A stretch of 64,000 bases of DNA from Corynebacterium sp. ACRPO (GTDB lineage Bacteria > Actinomycetota > Actinomycetes > Mycobacteriales > Mycobacteriaceae), in contig NZ_JAKRNE010000005.1 in the NCBI RefSeq assembly GCF_022347205.1, positions 62,001-126,000 of the forward strand, given 5' to 3'. The notes beneath the pieces were generated by a model, which worked only from the letters and a program-made list of their open reading frames with translations, searched no databases and was not told the origin of the DNA. A program made the translations under genes and the position numbers. Of this stretch, positions 16,177 to 25,336 are shown one piece after another (position 1 is the first letter of the stretch; every line of letters begins with the position of its first letter).

Positions 16177-16977
16177 ATGTCACTTCCCGCTCCTTCCCGA
16201 ACGTCCTACGCCCTCGTTACGGGCGCCAGCCAAGGCATTGGCAAGGCCATGGCGCAAGATTTCGCAGCCCTGGGCTATAACGTTATCCTTGTGGCTCGAC
16301 GCCGCGAGCTCCTGGAGTCCATCGCCGCCGAGCTCGAACAGCGCCATAGTATCGAGGCCATTGCCCTGCCAGCGGATCTAGCGGTGGCTGACGACGTCGC
16401 CCGCGTGGCCGAGACCATCGCCACCCGCGAGGTGTCGATCCTGGTCAACTCCGCCGGCATCGCCAGCTTCGGCCCCTTCATGGACCAGGACTGGTCGTAC
16501 GAGACGACACAGTTCGAGCTCAACGGAACTGCCGTCCACCACCTCACGCGAGCCGCCTTGGAACAGATGCTGCCTCGCCGCAGCGGCGCCATCTGTAATG
16601 TCGGCTCTGCCGCGGGCAATATCCCCATCCCTAATAACGCCACCTACGTTTTCACCAAGGCGGGCGTCAATGCGTTTACGGAGGCCCTGCACTATGAGCT
16701 GAAGGGCTCCGGCGTCTCGTGCACCCTGCTCGCCCCCGGCCCCGTGCGCGAGGCCACCATCGCAGAGGAAGACCAGTCGATCGTGGACAAGGTGGTACCG
16801 GACTTTTTGTGGACCACCTACGAGTCGTGCTCCCAAGAAACCATCGAGGCCATGCGCCGCAATCAGCGCCGCGTGGTGCCCGGCCCGCTATCTAAGGCGA
16901 TGAATACCCTCAGCCAGGTGCTGCCCACCCCGGTGATTGCACCGCTGGTAGGCAGCTTCTACGCCAAGATGGGCTAG
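16177..16977 (+). CDS. Short-chain dehydrogenase/reductase
   Basis: A 266-residue NAD(P)-dependent oxidoreductase of the classical SDR family. It has the cofactor motif TGASQGIGKAMA at about residues 14-25, ILVNSAGIASFG (NNAG equivalent) near 90-101, Ser in NVGSAAGN, and catalytic Tyr and Lys in ATYVFTKAGVNAF, where YVFTK fits YxxxK. The ATG chosen (MSLPAPSRTS) has GGAAAGG seven bases upstream. The frame stays open back into the tRNA gene, but those codons are not coding. The gene follows the tRNA-Arg terminator and converges on the alanine symporter gene, sharing CTAG at their stops. The substrate is unknown; similar proteins reduce acyl or sterol ketones. Confidence 0.92.
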   Translation: MSLPAPSRTSYALVTGASQGIGKAMAQDFAALGYNVILVARRRELLESIAAELEQRHSIEAIALPADLAVADDVARVAETIATREVSILVNSAGIASFGPFMDQDWSYETTQFELNGTAVHHLTRAALEQMLPRRSGAICNVGSAAGNIPIPNNATYVFTKAGVNAFTEALHYELKGSGVSCTLLAPGPVREATIAEEDQSIVDKVVPDFLWTTYESCSQETIEAMRRNQRRVVPGPLSKAMNTLSQVLPTPVIAPLVGSFYAKMG

Positions 16978-18521
16978 GCCCCGGTGCCTTCTAAGTCCTT
17001 GTCTTTGTCTTTGAGCACGCTGCCCTCGCCGCGTGCTCGTTTGCGCTCGACCCAGAAGTCCGCGTTCTTAATGCCCACAGCTTCTGGGTCGAACTGCGGA
17101 TCCTTGCCGGCCTTCTTCTGCTTTTCGTAGTCCTTGAGTGCCTTGATGGCAGGAACCTGCAGGAAGAGGATGGCGATGATATTGAGCCATGCGGTCGTGC
17201 CGACGCCGATATCGCCCAGCGCCCACGCCGCACCCGGAGTGGTGGTGGCGCCAACCACGACAGAAACAATAATCAGCGCGCGCAGCACCCAAATCAGGCC
17301 ACGGCGGGCCGTGCGGGAGCGGACCCAACGGTTGAAGTAGGTCAAGTTCACCTCGGACATGTAGTAGTACGCCAGGACCGTCGTAAAGGCGAAGAAGGCA
17401 ATGGAGACGGCAATGAAGGTTGGGCCCCAACCGGCAAAGACGCTATCGAGGCCGGACTGCACGTAGCCAGGACCAACCTCGACGCCCTCAGGAAGCGAGC
17501 CGTTGTAGACCACTTCTCCGTCCTCGGAGCTGCCGCGGAAGACGGTGTACATGTCCGTAGAAATAATCATGAACGCGGTAGCCGAGCAGACAAAGAGCGT
17601 ATCGACGTACACCGCGAAAGACTGCACGAAGCCCTGCTTAGCGGGGTGGGAAACCTCGGCGGCCGCAGCGGACTGCGGGCCGGTACCCTGGCCGGCCTCA
17701 TTGGAGTAGATGCCGCGCTTAACACCCCACATGATGGCCGCGCCCAACATGCCGGAGAATCCGGCTTCCATATTGAATGCGGACTTGAAGATGAGCCCAA
17801 AGACCTCCGGAATCTGCGAGAAGTTCATGCACATGACCACCACGGAAATCACGATATAAATGAGCGCCATAAAGGGCACGACAATGGTGGCGAAGTTCGC
17901 AATACGCTTGACGCCACCAATAATGATGATGGCCAGGATGCCTGCGAGGACGACGGCCGCCCAGGTGGAGTTGATTCCCCACGCGGTATCGGCCGCAGCG
18001 GCCACCGCATTGGCCTGGATGGCAGGCAAGAAGTAGCTGGTAGCCAAGATCATGGCGACGGCGAACACGATGCCATAGACCACCATGAAAGGCGCGGCCT
18101 TAGTGTGCTTGTAGGCCTTTTCGATGTAGTACGCGGGCCCTCCGCGGTACTCACCGGTGTCCTGATCCTTTTCCTTGTAAATCTGAGCCAACGTACATTC
18201 GATGAACGAGGTGGACGAGCCCAAAAGCGCCACTGCCCACATCCAGAACACGGCGCCTGGCCCACCGAAGGCGATGGCTGTGGCCACGCCGGCGATATTG
18301 CCCACGCCCACGCGGCCGGAGAGCGAGACCATCAAGGATTGGAAGGAAGAAACGCCATCTGCGGACTTTTCTCCGTTAACTATCTGCTTGAGCATGTCCG
18401 GGATGCAGCGCACCTGCAGGCCGCGTGTCACCACGGTGAAATAAATACCCGCGCCGAGGCATAAAAACACCAAGACGGGGGACCAAATTGCGGTATTGAG
18501 GGCATCGAGAAAGTTTGCCAT
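16974..18521 (-). CDS. Alanine/glycine:cation symporter (AGCS family)
   Basis: A 515-residue inner-membrane transporter taking up alanine or glycine with sodium. The family signatures are present: [30 protein letters not shown] near residues 69-98, [31 protein letters not shown] around 268-298, and about ten hydrophobic segments. The last 50 residues are charged and cytosolic. The chosen ATG ([13 protein letters not shown]) has AGGAGA upstream; a longer frame would run back over the orn promoter. It is convergent with the SDR gene and divergent from orn across 220 bases. Alanine uptake would pair with the ald enzyme encoded 8 kb away, but no shared control is visible. Confidence 0.94.
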   Translation of the reverse strand: MANFLDALNTAIWSPVLVFLCLGAGIYFTVVTRGLQVRCIPDMLKQIVNGEKSADGVSSFQSLMVSLSGRVGVGNIAGVATAIAFGGPGAVFWMWAVALLGSSTSFIECTLAQIYKEKDQDTGEYRGGPAYYIEKAYKHTKAAPFMVVYGIVFAVAMILATSYFLPAIQANAVAAAADTAWGINSTWAAVVLAGILAIIIIGGVKRIANFATIVVPFMALIYIVISVVVMCMNFSQIPEVFGLIFKSAFNMEAGFSGMLGAAIMWGVKRGIYSNEAGQGTGPQSAAAAEVSHPAKQGFVQSFAVYVDTLFVCSATAFMIISTDMYTVFRGSSEDGEVVYNGSLPEGVEVGPGYVQSGLDSVFAGWGPTFIAVSIAFFAFTTVLAYYYMSEVNLTYFNRWVRSRTARRGLIWVLRALIIVSVVVGATTTPGAAWALGDIGVGTTAWLNIIAILFLQVPAIKALKDYEKQKKAGKDPQFDPEAVGIKNADFWVERKRARGEGSVLKDKDKDLEGTGA

Positions 18522-18728
18522 CTGGTCTCTCCTAAGTCTGTCGCACCTCCCGAATGAAGAGCGATTAACCAGAGTATGCCCTAACTCACATCTGCAAGTG
18601 AGGCAAATCACCGATAAATTTTATGCAGCACAGTGCCACACTTTCCGAAAGGTCGCGTTGTCCAGTAGTAATCACCCCTCAAGGGCAGCCCGGCTCGTAC
18701 CCCATACAGGGGTAAAAGCACGCGGGCG

Positions 18729-18734
18729 TAGAAT
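18729..18734 (+). promoter_or_regulatory. -10 element, leaderless start of orn
   Basis: TAGAAT followed by seven bases and the ATG at 18742. It decides the orn start over an ATG nine bases upstream, which overlaps the hexamer itself. Confidence 0.65.
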
Positions 18735-18741
18735 GGGCCGC

Positions 18742-19380
18742 ATGCCACATTCCGAGATAGCCGCAAAACACGACCGCCTCGTCTGGATCGATTTGGAGAT
18801 GACGGGCCTCGACCCCGAGCGCCACGTCATTGTTGAGGTCGCTGCCGTCATCACCGATGGCAACCTCAACATCCTGGGCGAAGGCATCGACCTCGTCGTC
18901 CACGCCACCGAGGATGAGCTGGCACAGATGGATTCCTTTGTCACGCAGATGCACGCTAAGTCCGGGCTGGATAAGGAAATCCGCGAGTCCACCACCTCCA
19001 TCGGAGAAGCCGAGGATGCCGTACTCGCGCTCATCAATGAGCATTGCGATCCCGAGCACCCCGCTCCCCTAGCCGGCAATTCCATCGCCACGGATCGCAC
19101 CTTCATCCGCACTTATATGCCGCGGCTCGATAGCGCCCTGCACTACCGCATGATCGACGTCTCCACCATCAAGGAGCTTGCCCGCCGGTGGCACCCGCGC
19201 GCTTACTTCAACCAGCCCGATAAGGGCATGGCCCACCGCGCACTACAGGACATCATCGAATCCATCCGCGAGTTGGACTTCTACCGCCGCAGCGTCTTCC
19301 GCACCGACGAGGGCCCCACCTCTCCCGAGGCGGAGGAGATCAAGGCCGAAACCACCGCAGATTACCAGGCGTTTTTGTAA
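18742..19380 (+). CDS. orn: Oligoribonuclease
   Basis: A 212-residue DEDDh 3'-5' exonuclease that degrades the 2-5 nucleotide fragments left by mRNA decay, including pGpG. All catalytic positions are visible: Asp and Glu in [10 protein letters not shown] (about residues 14-23), Asp in [15 protein letters not shown], and His with Asp in [31 protein letters not shown] is another strongly conserved stretch. The start follows the leaderless rule (TAGAAT, 7 bases, ATG). The longer open frame upstream crosses the promoter of the divergent symporter gene and is not coding. tRNA-His follows 49 bases downstream with no terminator between, so cotranscription is possible. Confidence 0.96.
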   Translation: MPHSEIAAKHDRLVWIDLEMTGLDPERHVIVEVAAVITDGNLNILGEGIDLVVHATEDELAQMDSFVTQMHAKSGLDKEIRESTTSIGEAEDAVLALINEHCDPEHPAPLAGNSIATDRTFIRTYMPRLDSALHYRMIDVSTIKELARRWHPRAYFNQPDKGMAHRALQDIIESIRELDFYRRSVFRTDEGPTSPEAEEIKAETTADYQAFL

Positions 19381-19429
19381 TTTAGGCGGCGTGAGTTAAC
19401 CTATATCTCGTTGCTTTCACGCAGCGATG

Positions 19430-19505
19430 GTGGCTGTAGTTCAGCTGGTAGAGCACCAGGTTGTGATCCTGGGTGTCGCGGGTTCGAGTCCCGTCAGCCA
19501 CCCCA
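19430..19505 (+). tRNA. tRNA-His (anticodon GTG)
   Basis: Acceptor GTGGCTG/CAGCCAC, anticodon loop TTGTGAT with GTG at 34-36, and T loop TTCGAGT. A G directly upstream (19429) faces discriminator C, the extra G-1:C73 pair unique to tRNA-His. CCA is encoded (19503-19505). Confidence 0.97.
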
Positions 19506-19508
19506 AGT

Positions 19509-19534
19509 GCCCGAGCCTTGCGCTCGGGCTTTTT
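19509..19534 (+). terminator. Terminator of tRNA-His
   Basis: GCCCGAGC (19509-19516) and GCTCGGGC (19522-19529) form a perfect 8-bp stem with a 5-base loop, followed by TTTTT. It ends exactly where the convergent monooxygenase gene begins. Confidence 0.9.
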
Positions 19535-20472
19535 CAGTTTTCCACCTGCAGGCTCGCCAGCAGCTCCTCCGAACGGGCCCGACCGTCCACATCTGGCATG
19601 TCTCCGGTCACCACAAACTCGCTCACGCCCAGCCGCTTGCCGACGCCCCTAAGTTCCTCCCCCACTTCCTTCACCGTTCCCCACACGTCATGGGCCAGCG
19701 CTTCCTCAATGCGCCGGCGCTGCTGCCCCGTCAGTGCATCCATGTCCAGCTCTCCTGCAGGCCGCAGGGCCGCGAACTCGCCGGTGGATTGCGCGATCAC
19801 TTTGGCATAGGCCTCCGGTAACAACAGATCACGGGCAGCTGCAGACGTATCGGCAACGGCGATATTGAGCGAGGAGATGATAGGTGGGGCGTCGGCAAGC
19901 GCATGCTCCCGATACACCCGCGCGGCCGCCTCCTGCGTAGCCACCGGACCACCCAAAATGACGCCGAGCCCCATCTTGGCCGCAATCATGGCCGAGCGAA
20001 AGCCCGCCAACACGTAGATCGGAGTGCCCGCATACTCCGGCCGCACCGTCACCGCCTCCTCGCCGCGCAGGTAGCGCAGCAGCGTCGCCAACTCCGCCTC
20101 AAAGCGCTGCTTCACTTCAGCCGGTTCGCCCTGGCGCAGTGCCCGCCGCACCGGGCCGGTAAAGCCGACAGAGGAACCAATTCCAATATCGATTCGCCCG
20201 GGATACAGCGCCTCGAGAAGATTAATCTGCTCGGCCACCAGAAACGGCGGATGATTTAACAGCATGATTCCGGCCGTGCCCACCCGAATGCGCTGCGTGT
20301 GCGCCGCCACGTGAGCCGCCAACATCCCCGGCTGGCCCGCCGGAATTCCCGGCACACCGTGGTGCTCGGCCACCAGAAAGCGCCGGAAACCAAGCCGCTC
20401 CACATGCCGCGCGTGCTCAGCCACCTGGTCCAACGGCCCGGCCGCCCCGCGGTCTAAAACAGAAAAGCGCAT
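19534..20472 (-). CDS. LLM-class flavin-dependent oxidoreductase
   Basis: A 312-residue luciferase-like monooxygenase that would use reduced flavin and oxygen; substrate unknown. The TIM-barrel family marks are FRRFLVAEHHGVPGIP at about residues 29-44, HTQRIRVGTAGIMLLNHPPFLVAEQINLLEALYPGRIDIGIGSS at about 60-103, and IYVLAGFRSAMIAAKMGLG, where LLM proteins usually have a GGS-like turn. I chose MRFSVLD as the start because TACAGT ends exactly seven bases upstream, a leaderless arrangement. An ATG six codons earlier has no ribosome-binding site. It ends next to the tRNA-His terminator. Confidence 0.88.
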   Translation of the reverse strand: MRFSVLDRGAAGPLDQVAEHARHVERLGFRRFLVAEHHGVPGIPAGQPGMLAAHVAAHTQRIRVGTAGIMLLNHPPFLVAEQINLLEALYPGRIDIGIGSSVGFTGPVRRALRQGEPAEVKQRFEAELATLLRYLRGEEAVTVRPEYAGTPIYVLAGFRSAMIAAKMGLGVILGGPVATQEAAARVYREHALADAPPIISSLNIAVADTSAAARDLLLPEAYAKVIAQSTGEFAALRPAGELDMDALTGQQRRRIEEALAHDVWGTVKEVGEELRGVGKRLGVSEFVVTGDMPDVDGRARSEELLASLQVEN

Positions 20473-20479
20473 GGCCACC

Positions 20480-20485
20480 ACTGTA
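20480..20485 (-). promoter_or_regulatory. -10 element, leaderless start of the LLM gene
   Basis: TACAGT on the minus strand, then seven bases (GGTGGCC), then ATG at 20472. It overlaps codons of the alternative upstream start and therefore argues against it. Confidence 0.55.
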
Positions 20486-20519
20486 GCCATGCGCTCATCG
20501 CCCGCGCCGCTCGTGGGCG

Positions 20520-21749
20520 CTACTGATTGGCGCCCGCGTTGCCCTTGGACCACTCGTCCCAGGACATATTCCAGTCACCTAGGCCATCCATCGCATTAAG
20601 CGTTTCACCGTAGGTATTGAATACACGCACTACGTCGCCGCGCTTCATCGTCTCCTGGAACCACTGGGCAGCCTCCGGCGTCACGTTGATGCAGCCGTGC
20701 GAGGTATTGGTATTGCCCTGCGCCCACACTGACCACGGAGCGGAGTGGACATAGATGCCGGAATAGGACATCTGGGTAGCCCAGTCCACGGTCGTGCGGT
20801 AGCCGCCTGCCTCATGGGCTAGGCCAAAGGTCTCCGAGTCCATGACTAGCTGCGGGTGCTCGTCACCGATGATGTAGCGCCCGTTCGGCGTATCGTACTG
20901 ATAATCGCGGCCTAGCGAGACCGGGATGGCGCGCAAGAACTTCTTATTCTTGAAGACCTTCATGGTCTTGGTGGCGTTATCAATAATCGCAACGGTGCGG
21001 TCCCCAATGGTGAAATTGGTCTTGGCGTTCTCGCCGCCATAGATTCCGCCGCCTAGGTCTTTGCCGTACTGGTCCACCTTCACCTCAACCTTGGTGCCAG
21101 GCTCCCAGTATTCCTTTGGACGCCAGCGCACCTCCTGGTTGTTGACCCAGTAGAACGCGCCCTTAACCTCTGGGTTGGTGGTCACAGTAATAGTCTTCTC
21201 GGCCGCCTTGCGGTCCGTAATCGGCACACCAAAGTTCACACCAATAACCTGGCCTACGCCCACCTCAGAGTCAGGGATAGGGGTAAGCGAGACTTCGGCA
21301 ACGCCCGCTGCTTGCGGGGTGGAAAAGCTGAGGTTCTTCTTGTTGCCGTCCACATCGGAGGCAACGATGGAATAGGTGTGGTTATAGCCCAAGTCCTCCG
21401 CCGTAGACCAGGTCTTAGCATCCTTCGAGAGCTTTTCTTTGACTTCCACGCCCACTTCATTGGTCATGGTGACGCTCTTGAGTTTGCCGTTGGTCTCCAC
21501 CGTTACCGGCTTCGACGGGTCTACGTTCTGCGCCCCGTCCTTTACGGAAACCTTCAGGCCGCCCTTTTTCTTTTCGGACTCTTTGTCACCATCCTTCGCG
21601 CCGCTCGCGCTCGCGGCGGCGGTGGATTCTTGGTCAGCGGTTTGATCCTCGGCAGAGGAATCAGAGGAGCAGGAGGCGGCGGCTAGGGAAATGCACGCAA
21701 CGCCCGCAGCCGCGATGAGGCGGCGCGCAATAGGGAGGGAATGTTTCAC
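20520..21749 (-). CDS. L,D-transpeptidase lipoprotein (Ldt)
   Basis: A 409-residue cell-wall enzyme making 3-3 cross-links in peptidoglycan. A GTG start with AAGGG eight bases upstream gives a clean lipoprotein signal: [10 protein letters not shown], a hydrophobic core, and lipobox AASC at about residues 24-27. An ATG 14 codons upstream would bury it. A low-complexity Ala/Ser/Glu/Lys linker follows, then Ig-like modules (residues about 65-260) as in mycobacterial LdtMt2. The YkuD catalytic domain near the C-terminus has [25 protein letters not shown], with His and the nucleophile Cys in SHGC. Corynebacterial walls are rich in such cross-links in some growth phases. Confidence 0.94.
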   Translation of the reverse strand: MKHSLPIARRLIAAAGVACISLAAASCSSDSSAEDQTADQESTAAASASGAKDGDKESEKKKGGLKVSVKDGAQNVDPSKPVTVETNGKLKSVTMTNEVGVEVKEKLSKDAKTWSTAEDLGYNHTYSIVASDVDGNKKNLSFSTPQAAGVAEVSLTPIPDSEVGVGQVIGVNFGVPITDRKAAEKTITVTTNPEVKGAFYWVNNQEVRWRPKEYWEPGTKVEVKVDQYGKDLGGGIYGGENAKTNFTIGDRTVAIIDNATKTMKVFKNKKFLRAIPVSLGRDYQYDTPNGRYIIGDEHPQLVMDSETFGLAHEAGGYRTTVDWATQMSYSGIYVHSAPWSVWAQGNTNTSHGCINVTPEAAQWFQETMKRGDVVRVFNTYGETLNAMDGLGDWNMSWDEWSKGNAGANQ

Positions 21750-21887
21750 TGAGTTGCCCTTAGACACGTAATTGCTGCTTTCAAAGACCAATTTAGATTA
21801 GCGTCTCACTCCAGCAATTACCAGAAGCCACTTCAGGCATTAACCAATTCGTTATAGACCCCTCAAAACACGCCATAACCAGGCGAT

Positions 21888-21917
21888 TTTACACTTTTCA
21901 AGAATGGCTGCTAGAGT
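21888..21917 (+). promoter_or_regulatory. Promoter of tRNA-Lys
   Basis: TTTACA (21888-21893) and TAGAGT (21912-21917) are 18 bases apart, a good sigma-A-type promoter 44 bases upstream of the tRNA. Confidence 0.55.
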
Positions 21918-21961
21918 ATCTACTCGTTGCACAGAGAGCCACACGGCAGGAAGTCAACGAT

Positions 21962-22037
<76 letters not shown>

Positions 22038-22042
22038 CTGTG

Positions 22043-22083
22043 AAGTCTCGAGACATCGTTCCTATTTCGATGTTTCGAGACTT
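22043..22083 (+). terminator. Hairpin at the IS left end, possible substitute terminator for tRNA-Lys
   Basis: AAGTCTCGAGACATCG (22043-22058) pairs with CGATGTTTCGAGACTT (22068-22083), 16 bp with one G-U pair and a 9-base loop. It is followed by TCTTCGTTTT and lies six bases after the tRNA CCA. It includes the transposase-end 11-mer, so it may serve both purposes. Confidence 0.5.
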
Positions 22084-22106
22084 TCTTCGTTTTGGGGGTT
22101 CGTTTT

Positions 22107-23288
22107 CTAGATTTCGCCGAGTTGGTTGCGGTGGTATTTTTTGGTTTTGTCTAGGTGGTATCGGCCCCAGATTTCGCCTGTGTGGGGGTTAACGGCGGTG
22201 ATGTCGTTGTTGATGCAGATGAGCATGATTTCTTTGGTGCGGTGTTTTCTTCCGACGTAGAGTTTGCGCATCATGCCGGCCCAGCGGAGGGTTACTTTTC
22301 CGTCGTTGTCGACTTTGTCTCGGCGTAGGCGGTTGTCGGTGCCGATGGGGATATCGAGTGGCTGGGCTTTGGGCAGTCGGTTGTAGGCCTGAACTGGCGT
22401 TTGTCTGTTGAGTGCTCGGTGGGGTCGGTGGTTGTTGTAGTAGTCGATGATGTCATCGAGTTGTTGGTTTAGCTCGGCGATGTTGTGGGCAAATGGCCTT
22501 GTGTGCAGGGCTTTTTGGAGTGTTTGGTGGAAGCGCTCGACTTTTCCTTGGGTTTGGGGATGGTATGGAGTTCCATTCTTTTGGTGGATGCCCATTTGGA
22601 GCAGTAGCTGTTCGAAGCCGTTGCGAGTGTCGGCTTTTCTGTAGAGCTTTGTGGTGAACACGCTGCCGTTGTCGGTGAGGGTGGATTTGGGAAATCCATG
22701 TTTGTTTCCTGCGGATATGAAGGTGTCGATGACGTTGGTGCCGGTTTCGTGCTCGACGGCTTTGCAAGCGATGACATAGCGTGAGTGGTCGTCGATGATG
22801 GTCAGGATGGCTACGCGTTGGTTGTTGTTGAGGTACCAGTGGCTGTAGTCGAGTTGCCAGGTTTCGTTCGGTTGGTCTGCTTGGAATCGTTTCCAGGAAC
22901 TGCGTGGCCTTTTGTGAGGTTGTTCGATGACCCAGCCGTGGCGTTTGAGTATGCGGTGGATAGTCGATGCTGCTGGTAGTGGGGTTATTTTTTGTTGTTG
23001 AAGGTGCCAGCGGATGGTGTGGGCGCCGTTGTCTTGGCCGGTGTTTTCCAGGTGTTGTCGGATATCGAGGATTGCTTTGACCGTGCTCTCTGGCACTTGT
23101 CTGGGGTTGGAGTGTGGGCGCCGGGAGCGTGGTTCGAGTGCTTGGTAGCCGCCTTTGCGATAGCGGTGGATAAGTTCGCGGATCCAGCGGGTGCTGACGC
23201 TAAAGAGTGCGGCGGCATCTTTATGGCTCATGCCGGTTGCGAGGATGGTTTCGACGATGACTTTGTTGGAAGTGTGTTTCTTGCCCAT
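22107..23288 (-). CDS. IS481-family transposase
   Basis: A 393-residue DDE transposase. Residues 1-60 hold a helix-turn-helix (SHKDAAALFSVSTRWIRELIHRYR). The rve catalytic core follows: first Asp in WQLDYSHWYL, IIDDHSRYV just after, second Asp in TLTDNGSVFTTK, and Glu in HPQTQGKVERFHQTL, spaced as in IS481/IS3 relatives. YYNNHRPHRALNRQTP is the usual end of the core. The C-terminal 70 residues form a small basic domain. The frame is intact with an ATG 10 bases after a TATT stretch, so the element may still be active. It is transcribed toward the tRNA it abuts. Confidence 0.95.
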   Translation of the reverse strand: MGKKHTSNKVIVETILATGMSHKDAAALFSVSTRWIRELIHRYRKGGYQALEPRSRRPHSNPRQVPESTVKAILDIRQHLENTGQDNGAHTIRWHLQQQKITPLPAASTIHRILKRHGWVIEQPHKRPRSSWKRFQADQPNETWQLDYSHWYLNNNQRVAILTIIDDHSRYVIACKAVEHETGTNVIDTFISAGNKHGFPKSTLTDNGSVFTTKLYRKADTRNGFEQLLLQMGIHQKNGTPYHPQTQGKVERFHQTLQKALHTRPFAHNIAELNQQLDDIIDYYNNHRPHRALNRQTPVQAYNRLPKAQPLDIPIGTDNRLRRDKVDNDGKVTLRWAGMMRKLYVGRKHRTKEIMLICINNDITAVNPHTGEIWGRYHLDKTKKYHRNQLGEI

Positions 23289-23379
23289 GCTCTATTTTGA
23301 GCGGAAGTATGTCTCGCTACATCCTGGGTTGGTGCGTGTGGCCTCATTTTCCCTGTTGGGGTGGTTGTGCGGGAACAGT

Positions 23380-23449
23380 GGAACGATGTTGTGGCACATC
23401 AGGGCCTTGTGGGGCGGAATGATGTCGTGAGACAGAGCGGAACGATGTC
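23380..23449 (-). repeat. Three iterated end motifs at the IS right end
   Basis: GGAAYGATGTY occurs at 23380-23390, 23416-23426 and 23439-23449, with starts 36 and 23 bases apart. The innermost and middle copies vary at one or two bases. They are probably transposase binding sites. Confidence 0.6.
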
Positions 23450-23462
23450 ATGGAACCAGACA

Positions 23463-23478
23463 CCTGATGGCGCACCAC
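23463..23478 (+). repeat. Right copy of the 16-bp target duplication
   Basis: CCTGATGGCGCACCAC repeats the tRNA-Lys 3' end directly after the IS terminus ACA. The sequence beyond it (TTAAAAATTT and a hairpin) is what originally followed the tRNA. Confidence 0.85.
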
Positions 23479-23501
23479 TTAAAAATTTAAGTTAAAAAAT
23501 T

Positions 23502-23527
23502 AGGCCGGGCAATAGCCCGGCCTTTTT
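23502..23527. terminator. Bidirectional terminator, originally that of tRNA-Lys
   Basis: AGGCCGGGC (23502-23510) and GCCCGGCCT (23515-23523) form a 9-bp stem with loop AATA, followed by TTTTT on the plus strand. On the minus strand AATTTTTT follows, so it also serves the ABC ATPase gene ending at 23529. Confidence 0.85.
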
Positions 23528-23528
23528 G

Positions 23529-24290
23529 TTATCTCACCCGCAGCGGGGCAATGAGTGGAGCGCCGCCATGCTGGACGACGTCCGCCTCTACCCCATACAC
23601 ACCTTCCACGAGCTCCCCCGTGAGAACGTCCGAAGGTTTGCCCTGGGCGCGAATATGGCCCTTTTTGAGCACTACCAGCTGGTCGCACATGCGCGCAGCC
23701 AGGTTAATATCGTGGATGGCCACCAAGCCCAGGCTGCCGTCGCGCTTCGCCTTGGCACGCACCTCGTCCAGCACGAAGATCTGGTGGTGCAGATCGAGGG
23801 CGGAGGTAGGTTCGTCGAGAAGCATCAGGCCTGGGTTGCCCACCAACATCTGCGCCACCGCCACCAGCTGGCGCTGGCCGCCGGAAAGCTCGTTGAGGTA
23901 GCGCGAGGCAATCGCATCCAGCCCCAGCGAGTGCAGCACCTCACCGGTGCGCGTAATCGGGTCCTCGCAGGCTTCACGGCGCGCAGAGATCAGCACGGCC
24001 TCAAACGCCCGCAGCGCGGCCGTGCTCGTGAGATCCTGCGGCACGTAGCCGATGAGCTGCCGGCGGCGCTTGCCGCGCGGGGCCGTGCCATCGACGCGGA
24101 AATCCACCTCGCCATCGCAGCCGCGGTGCACGCCGGCCAGGGACTTGATAAGCGTGGTCTTGCCGGAAGCATTCGGCCCCAACAGGCCCACCAACTGCCC
24201 GCCGTGGAGTTTTTCCACATCCACGGACTCCAGTACGCGGTGCTTGCCATAGGCTGCACTCAGCCCGGAAATAGTCAGTTCTACGTCCAC
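23529..24290 (-). CDS. ABC transporter ATPase, iron/siderophore (FecE/FepC) type
   Basis: A 253-residue ATPase energising a metal-chelate importer. Walker A GPNASGKTT is at about residues 37-45, the Q-loop in IGYVPQDL, signature LSGGQRQLVAVAQML at about 136-150, Walker B LMLLDEPTSALD, and switch His in LVAIHDINLAARMCD. The GTG start overlaps the end of the permease gene by 10 bases, typical of coupling. It is the third gene of a binding protein-permease-ATPase operon ending at a strong terminator. Family is certain; whether the cargo is ferric siderophore, haem or another chelate is not visible. Confidence 0.93.
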   Translation of the reverse strand: MDVELTISGLSAAYGKHRVLESVDVEKLHGGQLVGLLGPNASGKTTLIKSLAGVHRGCDGEVDFRVDGTAPRGKRRRQLIGYVPQDLTSTAALRAFEAVLISARREACEDPITRTGEVLHSLGLDAIASRYLNELSGGQRQLVAVAQMLVGNPGLMLLDEPTSALDLHHQIFVLDEVRAKAKRDGSLGLVAIHDINLAARMCDQLVVLKKGHIRAQGKPSDVLTGELVEGVYGVEADVVQHGGAPLIAPLRVR

Positions 24291-25336
24291 AGGGCCCTCC
24301 TTCGGGTCATGACGATGGCAATGAAGAATGGCACGCCCAAAAGCGAGGTAACAATGCCAATGGGAATAGCCAGGCCCGGCTTAATCATCAGGCTGACCGC
24401 ATGCGCGGCACACATCACGGCCGCGCCCGCCGCCATTGAGGCCGGCAAGAAGTAGCGCTGGTCCTCGCCCACCAGCATGCGGGCAATATGCGGGCCGACC
24501 AGACCAATGAAACCGATGATGCCGGCAAAGGCCACGGTCGTCGCCGCGACGAGCGACACGACGATGAGCACCACGATGCGCAGGCGGGAGGTATTAACGC
24601 CCATGGCGGTGGCGCGGGCATCGCCAAGCCGCAAGGCAGTAAGGCGCCAGCCCAGCGCCCACAGAATGGGCAGGGCGATAATCAGCACGGCCGCCAGCAC
24701 GCCGTTGGCCGCCCAATTGGCGCGGGTAAGAGAGCCCATGGACCAAAAGACGATCTGTTGCAGCGCCTCGGCCGAGGACTGGTACTGGATAAGCGCCAGC
24801 ATGGCCTGGAAGAAGAACACCAAGCCGATGCCCAGCAGCACCATGGTTTCTGCCTTCGCGCCACGGATGACGGCCGCGATAACAATAATGGCCGTAGCCA
24901 CCGCGGCAGCAAGCCACGCCATCAGCGCCAGGTTGAACTGCGGCTGCGCAATCAGCTGCCACTTGAGCACGATGGAGGTGGCGCCGCCAAACGCGGCGGC
25001 CGCAGAAATGCCGAGGGTAAACGGCTCGGCTAGCGGGTTATTGAGGATGGTCTGCATCTCCGCGCCGGCCAAGGACAAGGCCATACCGATAAGCACGGCC
25101 ATCACGGCCATAGGCAGGCGCAGTTGCCACAGCACCGTGCGCGTCTGGTCCTCCAGACCCGCGGGATTCACAATGCCCTTTATTACCTCGGCCGGGCTGA
25201 TATCAATCGCACCGACGAAGTTGCTAATGACAAATGCGGCGGCCGCAATCAGGGTCAGGCCCGCAACGATGCCTATGCGTTGCCAGGTTAACTTCTTATG
25301 TTGCCGCGCTAGAGCGGCTACCTCTGCACCCTCCAT
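24281..25336 (-). CDS. ABC transporter permease, FecCD family
   Basis: A 351-residue permease with about ten hydrophobic segments. FecCD hallmarks include LRLPMAVMAVLIGMALSLAGAEMQTILNNPLAEPFTLGISAAAAFGGA at about residues 70-120 and GIIGFIGLVGPHIARMLVGEDQRYFLPAS at about 270-300, the latter contacting the ATPase. It is probably a homodimer, as only one permease gene is present. Its ATG overlaps the last A of the binding-protein stop (TAATG), and its end overlaps the ATPase gene. The N-terminal 25 residues are basic and cytosolic. Confidence 0.93.
   Translation of the reverse strand: MEGAEVAALARQHKKLTWQRIGIVAGLTLIAAAAFVISNFVGAIDISPAEVIKGIVNPAGLEDQTRTVLWQLRLPMAVMAVLIGMALSLAGAEMQTILNNPLAEPFTLGISAAAAFGGATSIVLKWQLIAQPQFNLALMAWLAAAVATAIIVIAAVIRGAKAETMVLLGIGLVFFFQAMLALIQYQSSAEALQQIVFWSMGSLTRANWAANGVLAAVLIIALPILWALGWRLTALRLGDARATAMGVNTSRLRIVVLIVVSLVAATTVAFAGIIGFIGLVGPHIARMLVGEDQRYFLPASMAAGAAVMCAAHAVSLMIKPGLAIPIGIVTSLLGVPFFIAIVMTRRRALWT

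Larger units (their letters stand above)
22039..23462 (-). mobile_element. IS481-type insertion sequence (1,424 bp)
   Basis: The ends are TGT (22039-22041) and ACA (23460-23462). Each end continues with ten unmatched bases and then the same 11-mer in inverted orientation: GACATCGTTCC at 22052-22062 and GGAACGATGTC at 23439-23449. The left end TGTGAAG resembles the start of IS481 as I recall it. One intact transposase gene fills it. A 16-bp direct repeat of the tRNA-Lys 3' end flanks it, and base composition is visibly lower in GC than the neighbours, both pointing to recent arrival. Confidence 0.85.

Noticed and set aside
18496-18741. 82-codon N-terminal extension of orn
   Set aside because: It crosses the promoter of the divergent symporter gene, and a TAGAAT hexamer seven bases before 18742 marks the start.
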